Below, in pieces: positions 17,647 to 26,321 of a DNA stretch of 64,000 nt; the stretch's first letter is position 1, and every line of letters starts with the position of its first letter. Position numbers and translations under genes: made by a program. Source of the DNA: Halegenticoccus tardaugens (lineage in GTDB: Archaea > Halobacteriota > Halobacteria > Halobacteriales > Haloferacaceae). The notes beneath the pieces are model-generated. The model was not told the DNA's origin, did no database searches, and was given only the letters and a program-made list of their open reading frames with translations. The stretch spans positions 620,001 to 684,000 of the forward strand of contig NZ_SDIC01000001.1 in assembly GCF_004116405.1 (NCBI RefSeq), in the 5' to 3' direction.

Positions 17647-17925
17647 TCACCGCCGGTGGGCGTGTCCGGCGAACAGCGCGACGGCGTTCGCGGCCAGCAG
17701 GCCGACGAAGACGACGTCCTCAGAACCTTTCAACCCACCGAACAGGAGCGGGACGTAGAGGAACGGCAGCGCGACGGCCGCCCAAAAGCAGACCGCGCGG
17801 ACCGGCACCGCGACGGCTTCCGAGAGCGCCTCGAAGACGCCCGCGTCGACGCCGATCGCGAACGCGTCGTCGACGGTTCCGGACCGGGCGGACTGCTCTT
17901 CGACGGCGGTGGAGGGACGTGACAT
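17647..17925 (-). CDS. Small haloarchaeal membrane protein
   Basis: A 92-residue protein with a polar N-terminus (about 1-35) and two hydrophobic segments: VPVRAVCFWAAVALPFLYVP (about 40-59) and VVFVGLLAANAVALFAGHA (about 70-88), ending in HRR. No catalytic motif is visible. It is divergent from the asparaginase gene, with 250 bases of AT-richer sequence between the two starts. I recognise no functional family. Confidence 0.75.
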   Translation of the reverse strand: MSRPSTAVEEQSARSGTVDDAFAIGVDAGVFEALSEAVAVPVRAVCFWAAVALPFLYVPLLFGGLKGSEDVVFVGLLAANAVALFAGHAHRR

Positions 17926-18175
17926 GATGTGTGACCTCGTCGGCCGTCCGTTCGAGGGGACGTGCGATATAACCGGGAGAGCCTTTGACTCCGTTCGACG
18001 CGCTTCACTCCGAGAACGACGGAGGCCGGACGTTTCACGGAACGTTTTCTGTCTGTTAAACGATTTATCGAACGCGCTAATACTTCGTTGCAGTCATATC
18101 AAGGAAATATTATTTCGGTGCGCGACGCGGGCGGGCGTCGAAAGAACGAACGGTCTCGGGCGCGAGCGAAGACGC

Positions 18176-19168
18176 ATGCCGACGGTACGAGTGCTCAGTT
18201 GCGGCGGGACGATCGCGAGCGAACCGGACGACGCGGGGGCCGCCCCGGCGAAATCGGGACGGGAACTGGTCGACGCCGTGCCGGCGCTGTCGGCGCACGC
18301 CGACCTCCGCGTCGAGGAGATCGCGTCGAGACCGGGGTTCGACATGGACGTCGAAACCGTCGCCCGCGTCGCCGAGGCGGCGGCGACCGCCGCCGACGCC
18401 GACGCCGACGACCGCCCGGACGGCACGGGCGGCGCGGACGGGATCGTCATCACGCAGGGAACCGACACCATCGCCGAGGTGGCGTACGCGCTCGATCTCG
18501 CGCCCGCGATTCCCGTGCCGATCGTCGTCACCGGGGCCCAGCGTCGGTTCGACGAACCGGGATCGGACGCGCCGGCGAACCTCCTCGCGGCCGTCCGCGC
18601 GGCGACGGACGAGCGGTTCGCGGCGGGCGTCTACGTCGCGTTCGACGACGAGCTGCACGCGGCGCGCGACGCGGTCAAGGCGCACACGAACGCGCTCGGA
18701 GCGTTCGAATCGCCCGGGAAAGGTCCCGTCGCGACGTTCACCCGCGGGGGCGTCCGCGTCCACCGCGAACCGCGGAGCTACTCCGACGACGTCCCAGCGA
18801 TCGGATCGGGCGTGACGGTGCCCGTCGTCCACTCGGGCCTCGGCGTCGACGGCGGACGGCTCGAACGGGAGGTCGACGCCGGCGCGGACGGCGTGATCGT
18901 CGAGGGAACCGGGCTCGGAAACGTCACGGGGGACCTCGGCGACGCGATCGCCGCGGCCGCGGAGCGGGTGCCCGTCGTCGTCGCCTCGCGGTGCCACGCC
19001 GGCCCGACGGAGCCGGTGTACGGGACCCGCGGCGGCGGGGTGACCCTCCGCGACCACGGCGCGCTCTTCGCCGACGACCTGCCCGCGGCGAAGGCGCGGG
19101 TCAAGCTCCTGCTCGCGCTGTCGGCGGGGCTGTCGGACGACGAGATCGCCGCGCTGTTCGACGATTGA
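18176..19168 (+). CDS. L-asparaginase (type I/II family)
   Basis: Hydrolyses asparagine to aspartate and ammonia. The 330-residue protein has the nucleophile motif RVLSCGGTIASE near residues 5-16 and the second signature VITQGTDTIAE near 95-105, then GAQRRFDEPGSDAP and VVEGTGLGN-like VIVEGTGLGNVTGD. It lacks the N-terminal barrel of GatD, so it is a free asparaginase. The start at 18176 is used because the sequence before it has low-GC, non-coding character. An upstream AT-rich tract (18055-18120) probably contains the promoter. Confidence 0.93.
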   Translation: MPTVRVLSCGGTIASEPDDAGAAPAKSGRELVDAVPALSAHADLRVEEIASRPGFDMDVETVARVAEAAATAADADADDRPDGTGGADGIVITQGTDTIAEVAYALDLAPAIPVPIVVTGAQRRFDEPGSDAPANLLAAVRAATDERFAAGVYVAFDDELHAARDAVKAHTNALGAFESPGKGPVATFTRGGVRVHREPRSYSDDVPAIGSGVTVPVVHSGLGVDGGRLEREVDAGADGVIVEGTGLGNVTGDLGDAIAAAAERVPVVVASRCHAGPTEPVYGTRGGGVTLRDHGALFADDLPAAKARVKLLLALSAGLSDDEIAALFDD

Positions 19169-19247
19169 TCGGATCGGGGGCGTCGTTCGACGCCCGATCG
19201 GATCGGGGGCGGACGGATTTATCCCCCGCTCGCGCCTCCCTGGAACC

Positions 19248-19526
19248 ATGGCAGATCTCAACCCGCTCGCAAAGCGCATGTACAACGTCAGTCCGGATCC
19301 GGTTCGGCTGACGCTCGACGACGGCTCGTCGGCCGTGTACCACCTCCGCAGCGCGGAGTTCTTCCAGCGGGAGTTTCAGGCCGAAGGGACGCGGGAGGGG
19401 GACGACGCGGCGTACCGCTTCGCGACGACGGCCGACAACGAGGGGGTCCTCGTCGGTCGGGAGGGCCCCGACGAGGACGGCTGGTCGACGATCGGCAGCG
19501 TGGTCGAGGTCGAGCGGGCGGAGTGA
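19248..19526 (+). CDS. Small conserved haloarchaeal protein
   Basis: A 92-residue acidic cytosolic protein, beginning MADLNPLAKRMYNVSPDPVR, that folds as mostly beta strand (VRLTLDDGSSAVYHLRSAEF, then YRFATTADNEGVLVGREG). It has no catalytic motif. A TATA-like gatttatcc at about 19214 lies 33 bases before the ATG. It converges with the EamA transporter gene with 10 bases between stops. Function unknown. Confidence 0.83.
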   Translation: MADLNPLAKRMYNVSPDPVRLTLDDGSSAVYHLRSAEFFQREFQAEGTREGDDAAYRFATTADNEGVLVGREGPDEDGWSTIGSVVEVERAE

Positions 19527-19536
19527 GGTCGGGGCG

Positions 19537-20481
19537 TCAGTTCCGGAGAAACAGCGCCCGGAGGCCCCCGCGGATCCGCGGCAGTTCGCCCCGGATCGCC
19601 TCCCGCTTGATCAGGAGGAATCCGACGAAGATGAGGAGGAAGCCGGCCGCGGTCGCCGGTCGAAGCTCCTCCGCGAGGAACAGCCACCCCGACAGCGCGG
19701 CGAAAACCGGCGCGACGTAGGAGACGAGGTTGATCTGGATCGCCCCGAGCCGGTCGAGCAGCGTGAAGTAAATGAGAAAGCCGACCGCGCTCGATCCGAT
19801 CGCGAGGTACAGCAGGGCGGCGAGCGCCGCCGGCTCGGTCCACTCGACGCCGCGGATCGGCTCGCCGAGTCCGACCGAGACGGCGTGCATCAACAGCGCG
19901 CCGCCGAGCATCGACCACGCCTCCATCGACTCGATCGGCATCTCCGCGTCGATCCGTTTGGTCAGCACGCTCCCGAGCGCGAACGCCGCCGTCGCGCCGA
20001 GGACGAGCAGCTTCGCGACGAAGCCGCCGGACAGGAGGGCGTCCGGATCGGGCTGCGAGAGCACGACCACCCCGACGAGGCCGAGGAGAAGCCCCGCGAT
20101 CCCGGCGGTCGTCAGCCGATCGCTGGGAAGCAGCAGCCGCGCGAAGCCCGTCGTCAGCACGGGACTGAGACTCACGATGACCGCCGCGACGGCGCTCGTC
20201 ACGCCGGGGTCGGTCTGACCGACGAAAAGCAGCGCGTGGTAGACCGCGATGAGGAGCACCGAGCCGATCGCGACGAGCGCCCACTGACCGCGACCGCGGG
20301 GGACGGGATCGTCGAGGACGTGCCACGCGTACGCGAGCATGAGTACTCCGGCGAGGTCGTAGCGGACGGCGGCGAACAGCACGGGCGGGAAAAACTCCAG
20401 GCCGGCCTTGATCGCCATGAACGCCGACCCCCAGAGGGCGGCGAGGACGGCGAACAGAACGGCGTCTCGGTACCGGCTCAC
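19537..20481 (-). CDS. EamA/DMT-family transporter
   Basis: A 314-residue membrane protein with ten hydrophobic segments in two EamA repeats (about 8-140 and 155-290). The first helix has the family signature AALWGSAFMAIKAGLEFFPP and the second repeat shows LGSVLTKRIDAEMP and GSSAVGFLIYFTLLDRLGA. EamA proteins export amino acids, nucleotide sugars or other metabolites; the substrate is unknown. Its ATG at 20481 is only 5 bases from the earliest conventional start of the divergent ComB-like gene, which bears on where that gene really begins. Confidence 0.92.
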   Translation of the reverse strand: MSRYRDAVLFAVLAALWGSAFMAIKAGLEFFPPVLFAAVRYDLAGVLMLAYAWHVLDDPVPRGRGQWALVAIGSVLLIAVYHALLFVGQTDPGVTSAVAAVIVSLSPVLTTGFARLLLPSDRLTTAGIAGLLLGLVGVVVLSQPDPDALLSGGFVAKLLVLGATAAFALGSVLTKRIDAEMPIESMEAWSMLGGALLMHAVSVGLGEPIRGVEWTEPAALAALLYLAIGSSAVGFLIYFTLLDRLGAIQINLVSYVAPVFAALSGWLFLAEELRPATAAGFLLIFVGFLLIKREAIRGELPRIRGGLRALFLRN

Positions 20482-20485
20482 AGAG

Positions 20486-21298
20486 ATGGTCGCGAACGGG
20501 CGAGCCTCAAGGTTTCGCTTCCGGCGCGTTCGGCCGATTCGCCGACGGGGTGGCGTCGGTCGGAGGAGTCGCTCGCACGGCCGACTGCGAACGAAATCGA
20601 TCCCTCGGGGCGCCTCCCGCGCGGCGATTCCGGCGTCGCCGGCGCCGGGAAACTACGTCGTCGTCGACGTGACCCACTTTTCCACGACGGTCGTCGAACT
20701 GCTGACGAACGGCGCGGCGTACGTCCACGTCACCGACGAGCGCGGCGACGAGTTCGCCTTCAAAGAGGACCACCCCGACTGTCTGATCGGGGGCGGATCG
20801 AGCGCCGATTACACGCCGACGGAGGGGTACGACTTCTTCAACTCGCCGAGTTACGTCCGGTCGCTCGACGTCGACGGCCGACCAGTGGCGATGACGTCGA
20901 CGAACGGCGGCGGCACCGTGGCCGACCTGCGGACGGTGGGCGTCGACGGCGTTGAGGTGTACGTGGGTGGGACGACGAACGCGGACGCCGTGGCGGCGCA
21001 CCTCCGAGAGAGTGACGCGCCGACTTACGTCGTGGCCTGCGGTTCGAAAGGCAAGCCCTCGCCCGAGGACCTCGTCGGCGCGGTCCTGATCGGCCGCTAT
21101 CTCGAGGACTCGCCGCCGAGCGACGCAGAGATTGACGCGTACCGCGGAATCATCTACGCCGCGAAGGGTCGAAAGTACGCGACCAAGGCCGAGATTCGAC
21201 GCCGGGACCTCCGAGAGCACAGCACGACCGTCAACAGCCGAACGGCGGTGCCGAAACTCGTCGGGCGGAAACTCCGCGACGTCGGCGATGCCGCCTGA
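20486..21298 (+). CDS. ComB-like 2-phosphosulfolactate phosphatase family protein (start uncertain)
   Basis: The family dephosphorylates 2-phosphosulfolactate in coenzyme M synthesis in methanogens; haloarchaea keep ComB homologues without making coenzyme M, so the substrate here is unknown. The recognisable protein runs from PGNYVVVDVTHFSTTVVELL (from about 20642) through GDEFAFKEDHPDCLIGGGSS, EGYDFFNSPSYVRSLDV, MTSTNGGGTVADLR and GSKGKPSPEDLVGA to the stop. Upstream, residues are Arg-rich and non-homologous, and the nearest in-frame Met (20486) is 4 bases from the divergent EamA start. An ATT at 20627 would give about 223 residues, the normal family length. Confidence 0.75.
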   Translation: MVANGRASRFRFRRVRPIRRRGGVGRRSRSHGRLRTKSIPRGASRAAIPASPAPGNYVVVDVTHFSTTVVELLTNGAAYVHVTDERGDEFAFKEDHPDCLIGGGSSADYTPTEGYDFFNSPSYVRSLDVDGRPVAMTSTNGGGTVADLRTVGVDGVEVYVGGTTNADAVAAHLRESDAPTYVVACGSKGKPSPEDLVGAVLIGRYLEDSPPSDAEIDAYRGIIYAAKGRKYATKAEIRRRDLREHSTTVNSRTAVPKLVGRKLRDVGDAA

Positions 21299-21356
21299 GG
21301 GACGCACGGGACGGCCGTTTCAGCCCGTGGCGAACGGGAACCGACGCGCTCGTCGG

Positions 21357-22169
21357 TTAGAAGACGACGACGAGCGCGGCTGCGAACGCGATCGAAGCGC
21401 AGAAGAAGGCGGCGTCCTTTGGCGTCGATCGGAGCTCTGCGAGCCTGAGATCCCGGCTTTGGTCCTCCCCGAGCGCGTGCGAGAACCCCTTCGTCTCCAT
21501 CGCCTCGACCGTCACGCGGGCACGTTTGGCGACGTTGAAGATCATCGGATAGAACGCCTTGACGATGACCGTCACGAGGTACAGGTAGTGACGCCAACGA
21601 AGGATTCCGGCGTTTTCGGGCGCTTTGCTCCGCAGCCGGTACGTGTTCACCAGGGCGTGGTACTCCTCGACGAGCACGGGGAGCATCCGGTAGCCGTAGG
21701 CGATGACGAACGTAAACTGGTGGGGGACACGAAAACTCAAGAGTGCCTTGCTCAGGTTTCGCGGACTCATGCTGGAGAACACCGCCAGGCTGAGGATCGA
21801 CACGATGGTGAGCTTCAGCGTGAACGGGACGAGCGCCGCCACGACCGACGGTCCCGCGTCTCCGAGGTAGGTCGCCAGTAATCCGTAGAAGAACAGGTTT
21901 GAGGCGGTCGAGAACGCGAGCGTTGCGACGAGAAACAGGCTGACCTGCGACCGGGCGGCTAGGATCGCAGAGACGAGAAAGAGGATCAAAAGCGGCGTCA
22001 GGTCGAAGAACAGCCACGGGAGAAAGATGAAGATCGCGTACCAGACGAGGAGCATCCGCGGGTCGAACTGGTTGAGAAAGGCTCGGTCGTTGTCGTAGGC
22101 GGTGCGGAGGAGGTCGATTTTGAGTTCGTCGATGCGCACCGCGTCGCGGAATGAGGAGACGTACCCCAT
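21357..22169 (-). CDS. ecfT: ECF transporter transmembrane subunit (T component)
   Basis: The membrane coupling subunit of an energy-coupling factor importer, linking the ATPase to the substrate-binding S subunit. The 270-residue protein has five to six hydrophobic segments. The two coupling-helix motifs with short Ala-Arg-Gly-like cores are represented by RVTVEAMETKGFSHALG near residue 220. The ecfA stop is 2 bases upstream of its ATG at 22169, giving tight coupling. It is the last gene of the three-gene ECF operon and converges on the ComB-like gene (58 bases). Confidence 0.88.
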   Translation of the reverse strand: MGYVSSFRDAVRIDELKIDLLRTAYDNDRAFLNQFDPRMLLVWYAIFIFLPWLFFDLTPLLILFLVSAILAARSQVSLFLVATLAFSTASNLFFYGLLATYLGDAGPSVVAALVPFTLKLTIVSILSLAVFSSMSPRNLSKALLSFRVPHQFTFVIAYGYRMLPVLVEEYHALVNTYRLRSKAPENAGILRWRHYLYLVTVIVKAFYPMIFNVAKRARVTVEAMETKGFSHALGEDQSRDLRLAELRSTPKDAAFFCASIAFAAALVVVF

Positions 22170-22171
22170 CG

Positions 22172-23920
22172 TTACCGTCCCTCCGCGGCGATACGTGCGG
22201 CCAGATCGTCGACATCGAGCGCGAAGGGACGGACACCGAGTCGTGCGCTCAGTTCGACGACCTGCGGTAAGCGAAGGTTCGACGTCTCGAGCAACGTCTC
22301 GTCTTCAAACACGCGGCCGGGCGGACCGTCCGCGAGCACCTCGTCCGCGCTCATGACGACGACGCGAGTGGCCCAGGAGGCCGCCAGTTGCAGGTCGTGT
22401 GTGGCCACGAGCACCGTTTGAACCCGATCACCGACGCGGTCGATCGTCTCGGTCACATCGCCGCGGCTCGCGACGTCGAGGCACCCCGTCGGCTCGTCGA
22501 GCAGCACGAGCGACGGTTCCATCGCCAGACCGATGGCCAAGGAAGCCCGACGCTGTTGTCCGACGCTCAGGAGACGCCCATCGCGATCCTCGAGGTGCGT
22601 CAGGTCGAGCGACCGAAGTACCCTGTCGACGCGCTCGTCAGCGTCCTCGTAGCCTCGCTGTTCGAGGTAGTACGCGACGTCACCTCGGACGGTATCGGCG
22701 ACGAACATCTCTTCCGGGTTCTGGTGGACGTAGACCACGTCCTCTGCGATCTCCTCGGGCAGGGTCTTCGCGGTGTCGTGACCGAGCACCCGCACGGTCC
22801 CGGCTTGCGGCGTCTCGATCCCCGTGAGAACCTTGAGCAGGGTCGACTTTCCGGTCCCGTTTCCTCCGAGAACCGCGATCCTCTCGCCCGCGCGAAACGA
22901 TAGCGAGAGGTCGTCGAAGACGGTCGTGCGTCCGTTGCGAAGCGTTCGATATCCGTGCGTCACCCCGTCGAGGGTTGCTACCGTTTCGGAACCGTCGGCC
23001 GTGGTTCCGAGACACGCGCTTCCGACTGCGTCGGCGGTCACGTCCGATCGCAGGCCGCCGTCAGCCGAAGGGTGAACCACACCGAACGCCCCGACGGCCT
23101 CTTCGACGGTGACGGGGAGGCGGTCCCCGTCGACCGTCGCTTCCGGGACACGCTCTGCAACCTGCGTGACCTGCGGCGGATAGATGTTTCGCGCCCGGAG
23201 ATCGTCCAGTTGGTTCATCGCCTCCGCGGTGGGTTTCTTCCAGACGATCCGACCGTCGTCGACGAGCACGACGTGGGTGCAGTAGTCCGCGACGAACTCG
23301 GTGTGGTGTTCGATGACGACGATCGTCTTCTCGTGATCTTCGTGCAGGCGTCGCAGGTGCTCGTAGGCCAACTCGGCGTTCATCGGATCGAGCTGTGCGG
23401 CGGGTTCGTCGACGACGACGACCTCCGGATCCACCGACAACGCGCCGGCGAGCGCCGCGAGATGCTGCTGGCCGCCGGAGAGCTCCCAGACGAACCGATC
23501 GGCGAGCCGTCCGATCCCCAACCTGTCGAGCGCCGTCCTCGCGCGGTCGCGGTAGTCAACGTGCCCGTGGTTCAGGGGGGCGAACTCGACGTCCTCCAGC
23601 ACGGTGGGCTGCACCAGTTGATTTTCGAATTCCTGAAATACGTATCCCACGTTCCTGGAGAGCTCGGAGACGGACGCTTCGGCGGTGTCGGTACCGAACA
23701 CCGACACCGTTCCTTCGACGCTTCCCTCGTAGAAGTGTGGAACGAGCCCGTTGAACGTCTTACAGAGCGTCGTCTTTCCACACCCGTTCCCGCCGATGAC
23801 GGCGGTGAACTCGCCGGCTTCGACGGTCAGGTCGACGTCCCGGAGGACGTACTTGTCCGCGCCCGGATACCTGAAGGAGAATCCTCGAACCGAAATCGGG
23901 GTCGTGTCTGCTGAGATCAT
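22172..23920 (-). CDS. ecfA: ECF transporter ATPase, two fused ABC domains
   Basis: A 582-residue protein with both ATPase halves in one chain. Domain one (about 8-240) has Walker A GGNGCGKTT near 43, signature LSGGQQHLAALAGAL near 150 and Walker B VVVDEPAAQLD. Domain two (about 325-560) has Walker A GGNGTGKST near 369, signature LSVGQQRRASLAIGL and Walker B LVLLDEPTGCLD. In most bacteria these are separate EcfA1 and EcfA2. The GC bias at third codon positions looks weaker than in the flanking genes. It lies between the S subunit (27 bases upstream) and ecfT. Confidence 0.93.
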   Translation of the reverse strand: MISADTTPISVRGFSFRYPGADKYVLRDVDLTVEAGEFTAVIGGNGCGKTTLCKTFNGLVPHFYEGSVEGTVSVFGTDTAEASVSELSRNVGYVFQEFENQLVQPTVLEDVEFAPLNHGHVDYRDRARTALDRLGIGRLADRFVWELSGGQQHLAALAGALSVDPEVVVVDEPAAQLDPMNAELAYEHLRRLHEDHEKTIVVIEHHTEFVADYCTHVVLVDDGRIVWKKPTAEAMNQLDDLRARNIYPPQVTQVAERVPEATVDGDRLPVTVEEAVGAFGVVHPSADGGLRSDVTADAVGSACLGTTADGSETVATLDGVTHGYRTLRNGRTTVFDDLSLSFRAGERIAVLGGNGTGKSTLLKVLTGIETPQAGTVRVLGHDTAKTLPEEIAEDVVYVHQNPEEMFVADTVRGDVAYYLEQRGYEDADERVDRVLRSLDLTHLEDRDGRLLSVGQQRRASLAIGLAMEPSLVLLDEPTGCLDVASRGDVTETIDRVGDRVQTVLVATHDLQLAASWATRVVVMSADEVLADGPPGRVFEDETLLETSNLRLPQVVELSARLGVRPFALDVDDLAARIAAEGR

Positions 23921-23947
23921 GCGGTAAAGAACGGTTTGCCTCGGACG

Positions 23948-24817
23948 CTACGCCGCCGTTCGGTTCCGTCGCATCCGCATCCAAAGGAGCGCGAGGACGA
24001 CGATCGCGCCCACGATCGGCACGACGAGGAACACCTGGCCGTAGGTTTCGACGAACTCCGGTTCCCAGATGACGTTGACCATCCCGCCAGATTCGCTCAG
24101 GATCTCGAAGCCCATCGCGAACGGGAAGGCGAGAAGCGGGAGGAACAGCAGCTTCAGCGACCGCGCGTCGAGCATCGACGCGTTCGGATCGGCCGGACGC
24201 GGCTCCATGCCGAGGAGCGGTTCGAGCTTCCCACGGAGCTTCGGATAGAGATATAGCGTCGGGATGAGGCCGAAGATGACGCCCGCGATCAGCATCTGAT
24301 TGAACCAGTCGAACAGTTCGATAGCCCAGATACTCTCGGGGAGGCCGGGAACGGCTTCGAGTTCTTCGACGCCGACGTACACCTTCGCGACGTCGATCAG
24401 CACCGCGAACGCCTCCTCAAGTCCCTCAGCGACGAGCACGGCGATCGCGAGCTGGAGCTTGCTGTCCGGATTCTTCAGGAGGGCCGACGCGAAGTAGTAA
24501 CACGTCGTGAGCATGATGAGGTTCTCCATCGCACCGAGTCCGTCGAACTCGCCGATGAGAATCTCACCGAAGACGATCTCGCCGACCGGAACCGCCAGCG
24601 CCGCCCAGATCGTCCCGAAAAGCATCACGAGCGTCATCGGGATGAACAGGAACTCGTCGAAGCCGATCTCCATCGGCCCGAGCATGAACTCGGGCGAAAG
24701 TTCGGTCACCGCGTTCTGCAGACCGTTGAGGGACATGATGAGGATGAACACCATCATGTCCCGGTGGTCGAAATTCAACCAACTTCTCTCCGAATTAGAC
24801 TCGGTCGCTTTTGCCAT
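23948..24817 (-). CDS. Probable substrate-specificity membrane subunit of the ECF importer
   Basis: A 289-residue integral membrane protein, first gene of the ECF operon. About seven hydrophobic segments are visible, the first near residues 20-38 (MVFILIMSLNGLQNAVTEL). An acidic stretch, GEIVFGEILIGEFDGLG near residues 80-96, runs through the membrane region, which is unusual for an S subunit. Position upstream of ecfA and ecfT makes it the likely substrate-binding subunit, but I do not recognise it as one of the named S families (BioY, ThiT, RibU, CbiM, QueT). The substrate is unknown. Confidence 0.75.
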   Translation of the reverse strand: MAKATESNSERSWLNFDHRDMMVFILIMSLNGLQNAVTELSPEFMLGPMEIGFDEFLFIPMTLVMLFGTIWAALAVPVGEIVFGEILIGEFDGLGAMENLIMLTTCYYFASALLKNPDSKLQLAIAVLVAEGLEEAFAVLIDVAKVYVGVEELEAVPGLPESIWAIELFDWFNQMLIAGVIFGLIPTLYLYPKLRGKLEPLLGMEPRPADPNASMLDARSLKLLFLPLLAFPFAMGFEILSESGGMVNVIWEPEFVETYGQVFLVVPIVGAIVVLALLWMRMRRNRTAA

Positions 24818-24854
24818 GAGGCTCGTGCGGGTGTCTCCACCAAGGGCCCATTTG

Positions 24855-24864
24855 ATTTTATATT
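24855..24864 (-). promoter_or_regulatory. TATA-box-like promoter of the ECF operon
   Basis: On the minus strand this reads gattttatat in reverse, that is an AT-rich ATATAAAATC core. It is centred about 42 bases upstream of the S-subunit ATG at 24817, which predicts a leader of roughly 15-20 nt. The surrounding 25 bases are the most AT-rich in this part of the window. The leader is too short for a riboswitch. Confidence 0.55.
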
Positions 24865-24989
24865 TCTGATATTTAGCCCGGATGTCTCCCCCAGAGCGTC
24901 ACGAGCGATAGATACGGGGCGGAGCGCAGCATTTGCCACTGTATGTCATAGGTTGCGGAAATACCGGACGAAAACGGCCGAGACGACGT

Positions 24990-26321
24990 CTAGTCCACCC
25001 GCGCCTCCGCTTCGTCCCCCTCTCGGCTCTCGACCGGTTGGTCGTACAGGTGGCAGGCCGCCGGGTGCTCGCGCTCTTGCAACACCGGTCGGGTCGTCTC
25101 GCAGACGCTCTCGAAGCGGGCGCGGAGCGTCTCCGCGGCGCGGTCGCGGTCGCCCTCGGCCAACGCGTCGAGCGCCCGTTCGACGGCGTTCTCGTTCTCC
25201 CCGTCGAGGTCGTCGGCGAAGAACTCCTCGCGGAGGTGGCGCTTGAACGCCGGCTTGTCGGACCCGTCGGGATCGCCGACCGCGTCCCAGATCGCGGCGA
25301 GGTTCAGGTCGGCCGCCTCGACGCGCTCGCGGAGATCCATCACCTCGCGGTAGGTCCGCTGGTCGACGTCGATCCCGGCGGGCGGGATGACGAGCGGGCA
25401 GCGCGTCCGGAACCGGCAGCCGGACGGCGGGTTCCGCGGCGACGGCACGTCGCCGGCGAGCGCCTCGACCCGTCGGCCTTGCTCCGTGAGTTTCGCCCGC
25501 GGGACGCTCTCCAACAGCGCCCGCGTGTACGGGTGCTGGGGGTCGTCGAACAGGTCGTCCGTCGGCCCCAGTTCGACGACGTTGCCGAGGTACATCACGG
25601 CGACGCGGTCGCAGATGTGACGGACGACGGAGAGGTCGTGGGCGATGAAGAGGTACGTCAGCCCGAACTCCTCCTGCAGGTCGTCGAGGAGGTTGAGCAC
25701 CTGCGCCTGCACGCTCACGTCGAGCGCGGAGACGGGCTCGTCGAGGACGATGAAGTCGGGTTCGAGCGCGAGCGCGCGGGCGATGCCGATCCGCTGGCGC
25801 TGCCCCCCGGAGAACTCGTGCGGGTAGCGGTCGATCTGGTCCGCAGAGAGGCCGACGCGGTCGAGCAGTTCCTTCGCGCGGTCGCGTCGATACTCGGCCT
25901 TCGAGCGCCCGTCCCCGGTGTCCTCGGGTAACCCGTGAATCCGAAGCGGTTCGGCGAGGATTTCCCCGATCGTCATCCGCGGATCGAGGCTGGAGAAGGG
26001 GTCCTGAAAGACGATCTGCGCGCGTCTCCGGAAGGCCTTGAGCTCGGCGTCGTCCATGCCGAGGACGCGTTCGCCGTCGAACTCGACGTCGCCGGCCGTC
26101 GCCTCGCGCAGACGGAGCAGCGTCTCCCCCGTCGTCGACTTGCCGCACCCCGACTCGCCGACGAGTCCCAGCGTCTCGCCGCGGTCGATGTCGAAGCTCA
26201 CGCCGTCGACGGCCTTCACGCTCCCCGCGTCCCGTCCGAGGAGTCGGTCGAGAAGCGAGTCGCCGTCTCCGTAGTACTTCCGCAGGTCGCGGACGCGAAC
26301 GAGGGGGCTGCCGTCAGTCAT
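24990..26321 (-). CDS. Peptide/nickel-type ABC transporter ATPase, OppF/DppF-like
   Basis: A 443-residue ATPase of the oligopeptide importer. Walker [10 protein letters not shown] is near residue 54, signature LSGGQ-like [17 protein letters not shown] near 165 and Walker [13 protein letters not shown] near 187. The C-terminal region carries the family Cys motif, GCRFRTRCP near 305, with later Cys in [10 protein letters not shown] and PAACHLYD. A roughly 80-residue acidic insert separates the second and third Cys, which is longer than in bacterial homologues. It is the last gene of a five-gene operon and overlaps the OppD-like gene by 8 bases. Confidence 0.94.
   Translation of the reverse strand: MTDGSPLVRVRDLRKYYGDGDSLLDRLLGRDAGSVKAVDGVSFDIDRGETLGLVGESGCGKSTTGETLLRLREATAGDVEFDGERVLGMDDAELKAFRRRAQIVFQDPFSSLDPRMTIGEILAEPLRIHGLPEDTGDGRSKAEYRRDRAKELLDRVGLSADQIDRYPHEFSGGQRQRIGIARALALEPDFIVLDEPVSALDVSVQAQVLNLLDDLQEEFGLTYLFIAHDLSVVRHICDRVAVMYLGNVVELGPTDDLFDDPQHPYTRALLESVPRAKLTEQGRRVEALAGDVPSPRNPPSGCRFRTRCPLVIPPAGIDVDQRTYREVMDLRERVEAADLNLAAIWDAVGDPDGSDKPAFKRHLREEFFADDLDGENENAVERALDALAEGDRDRAAETLRARFESVCETTRPVLQEREHPAACHLYDQPVESREGDEAEARVD

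Noticed and set aside
24818..24860. Riboswitch in the leader of the ECF operon
   Set aside because: The predicted leader is only about 15-20 nt, too short for an aptamer.
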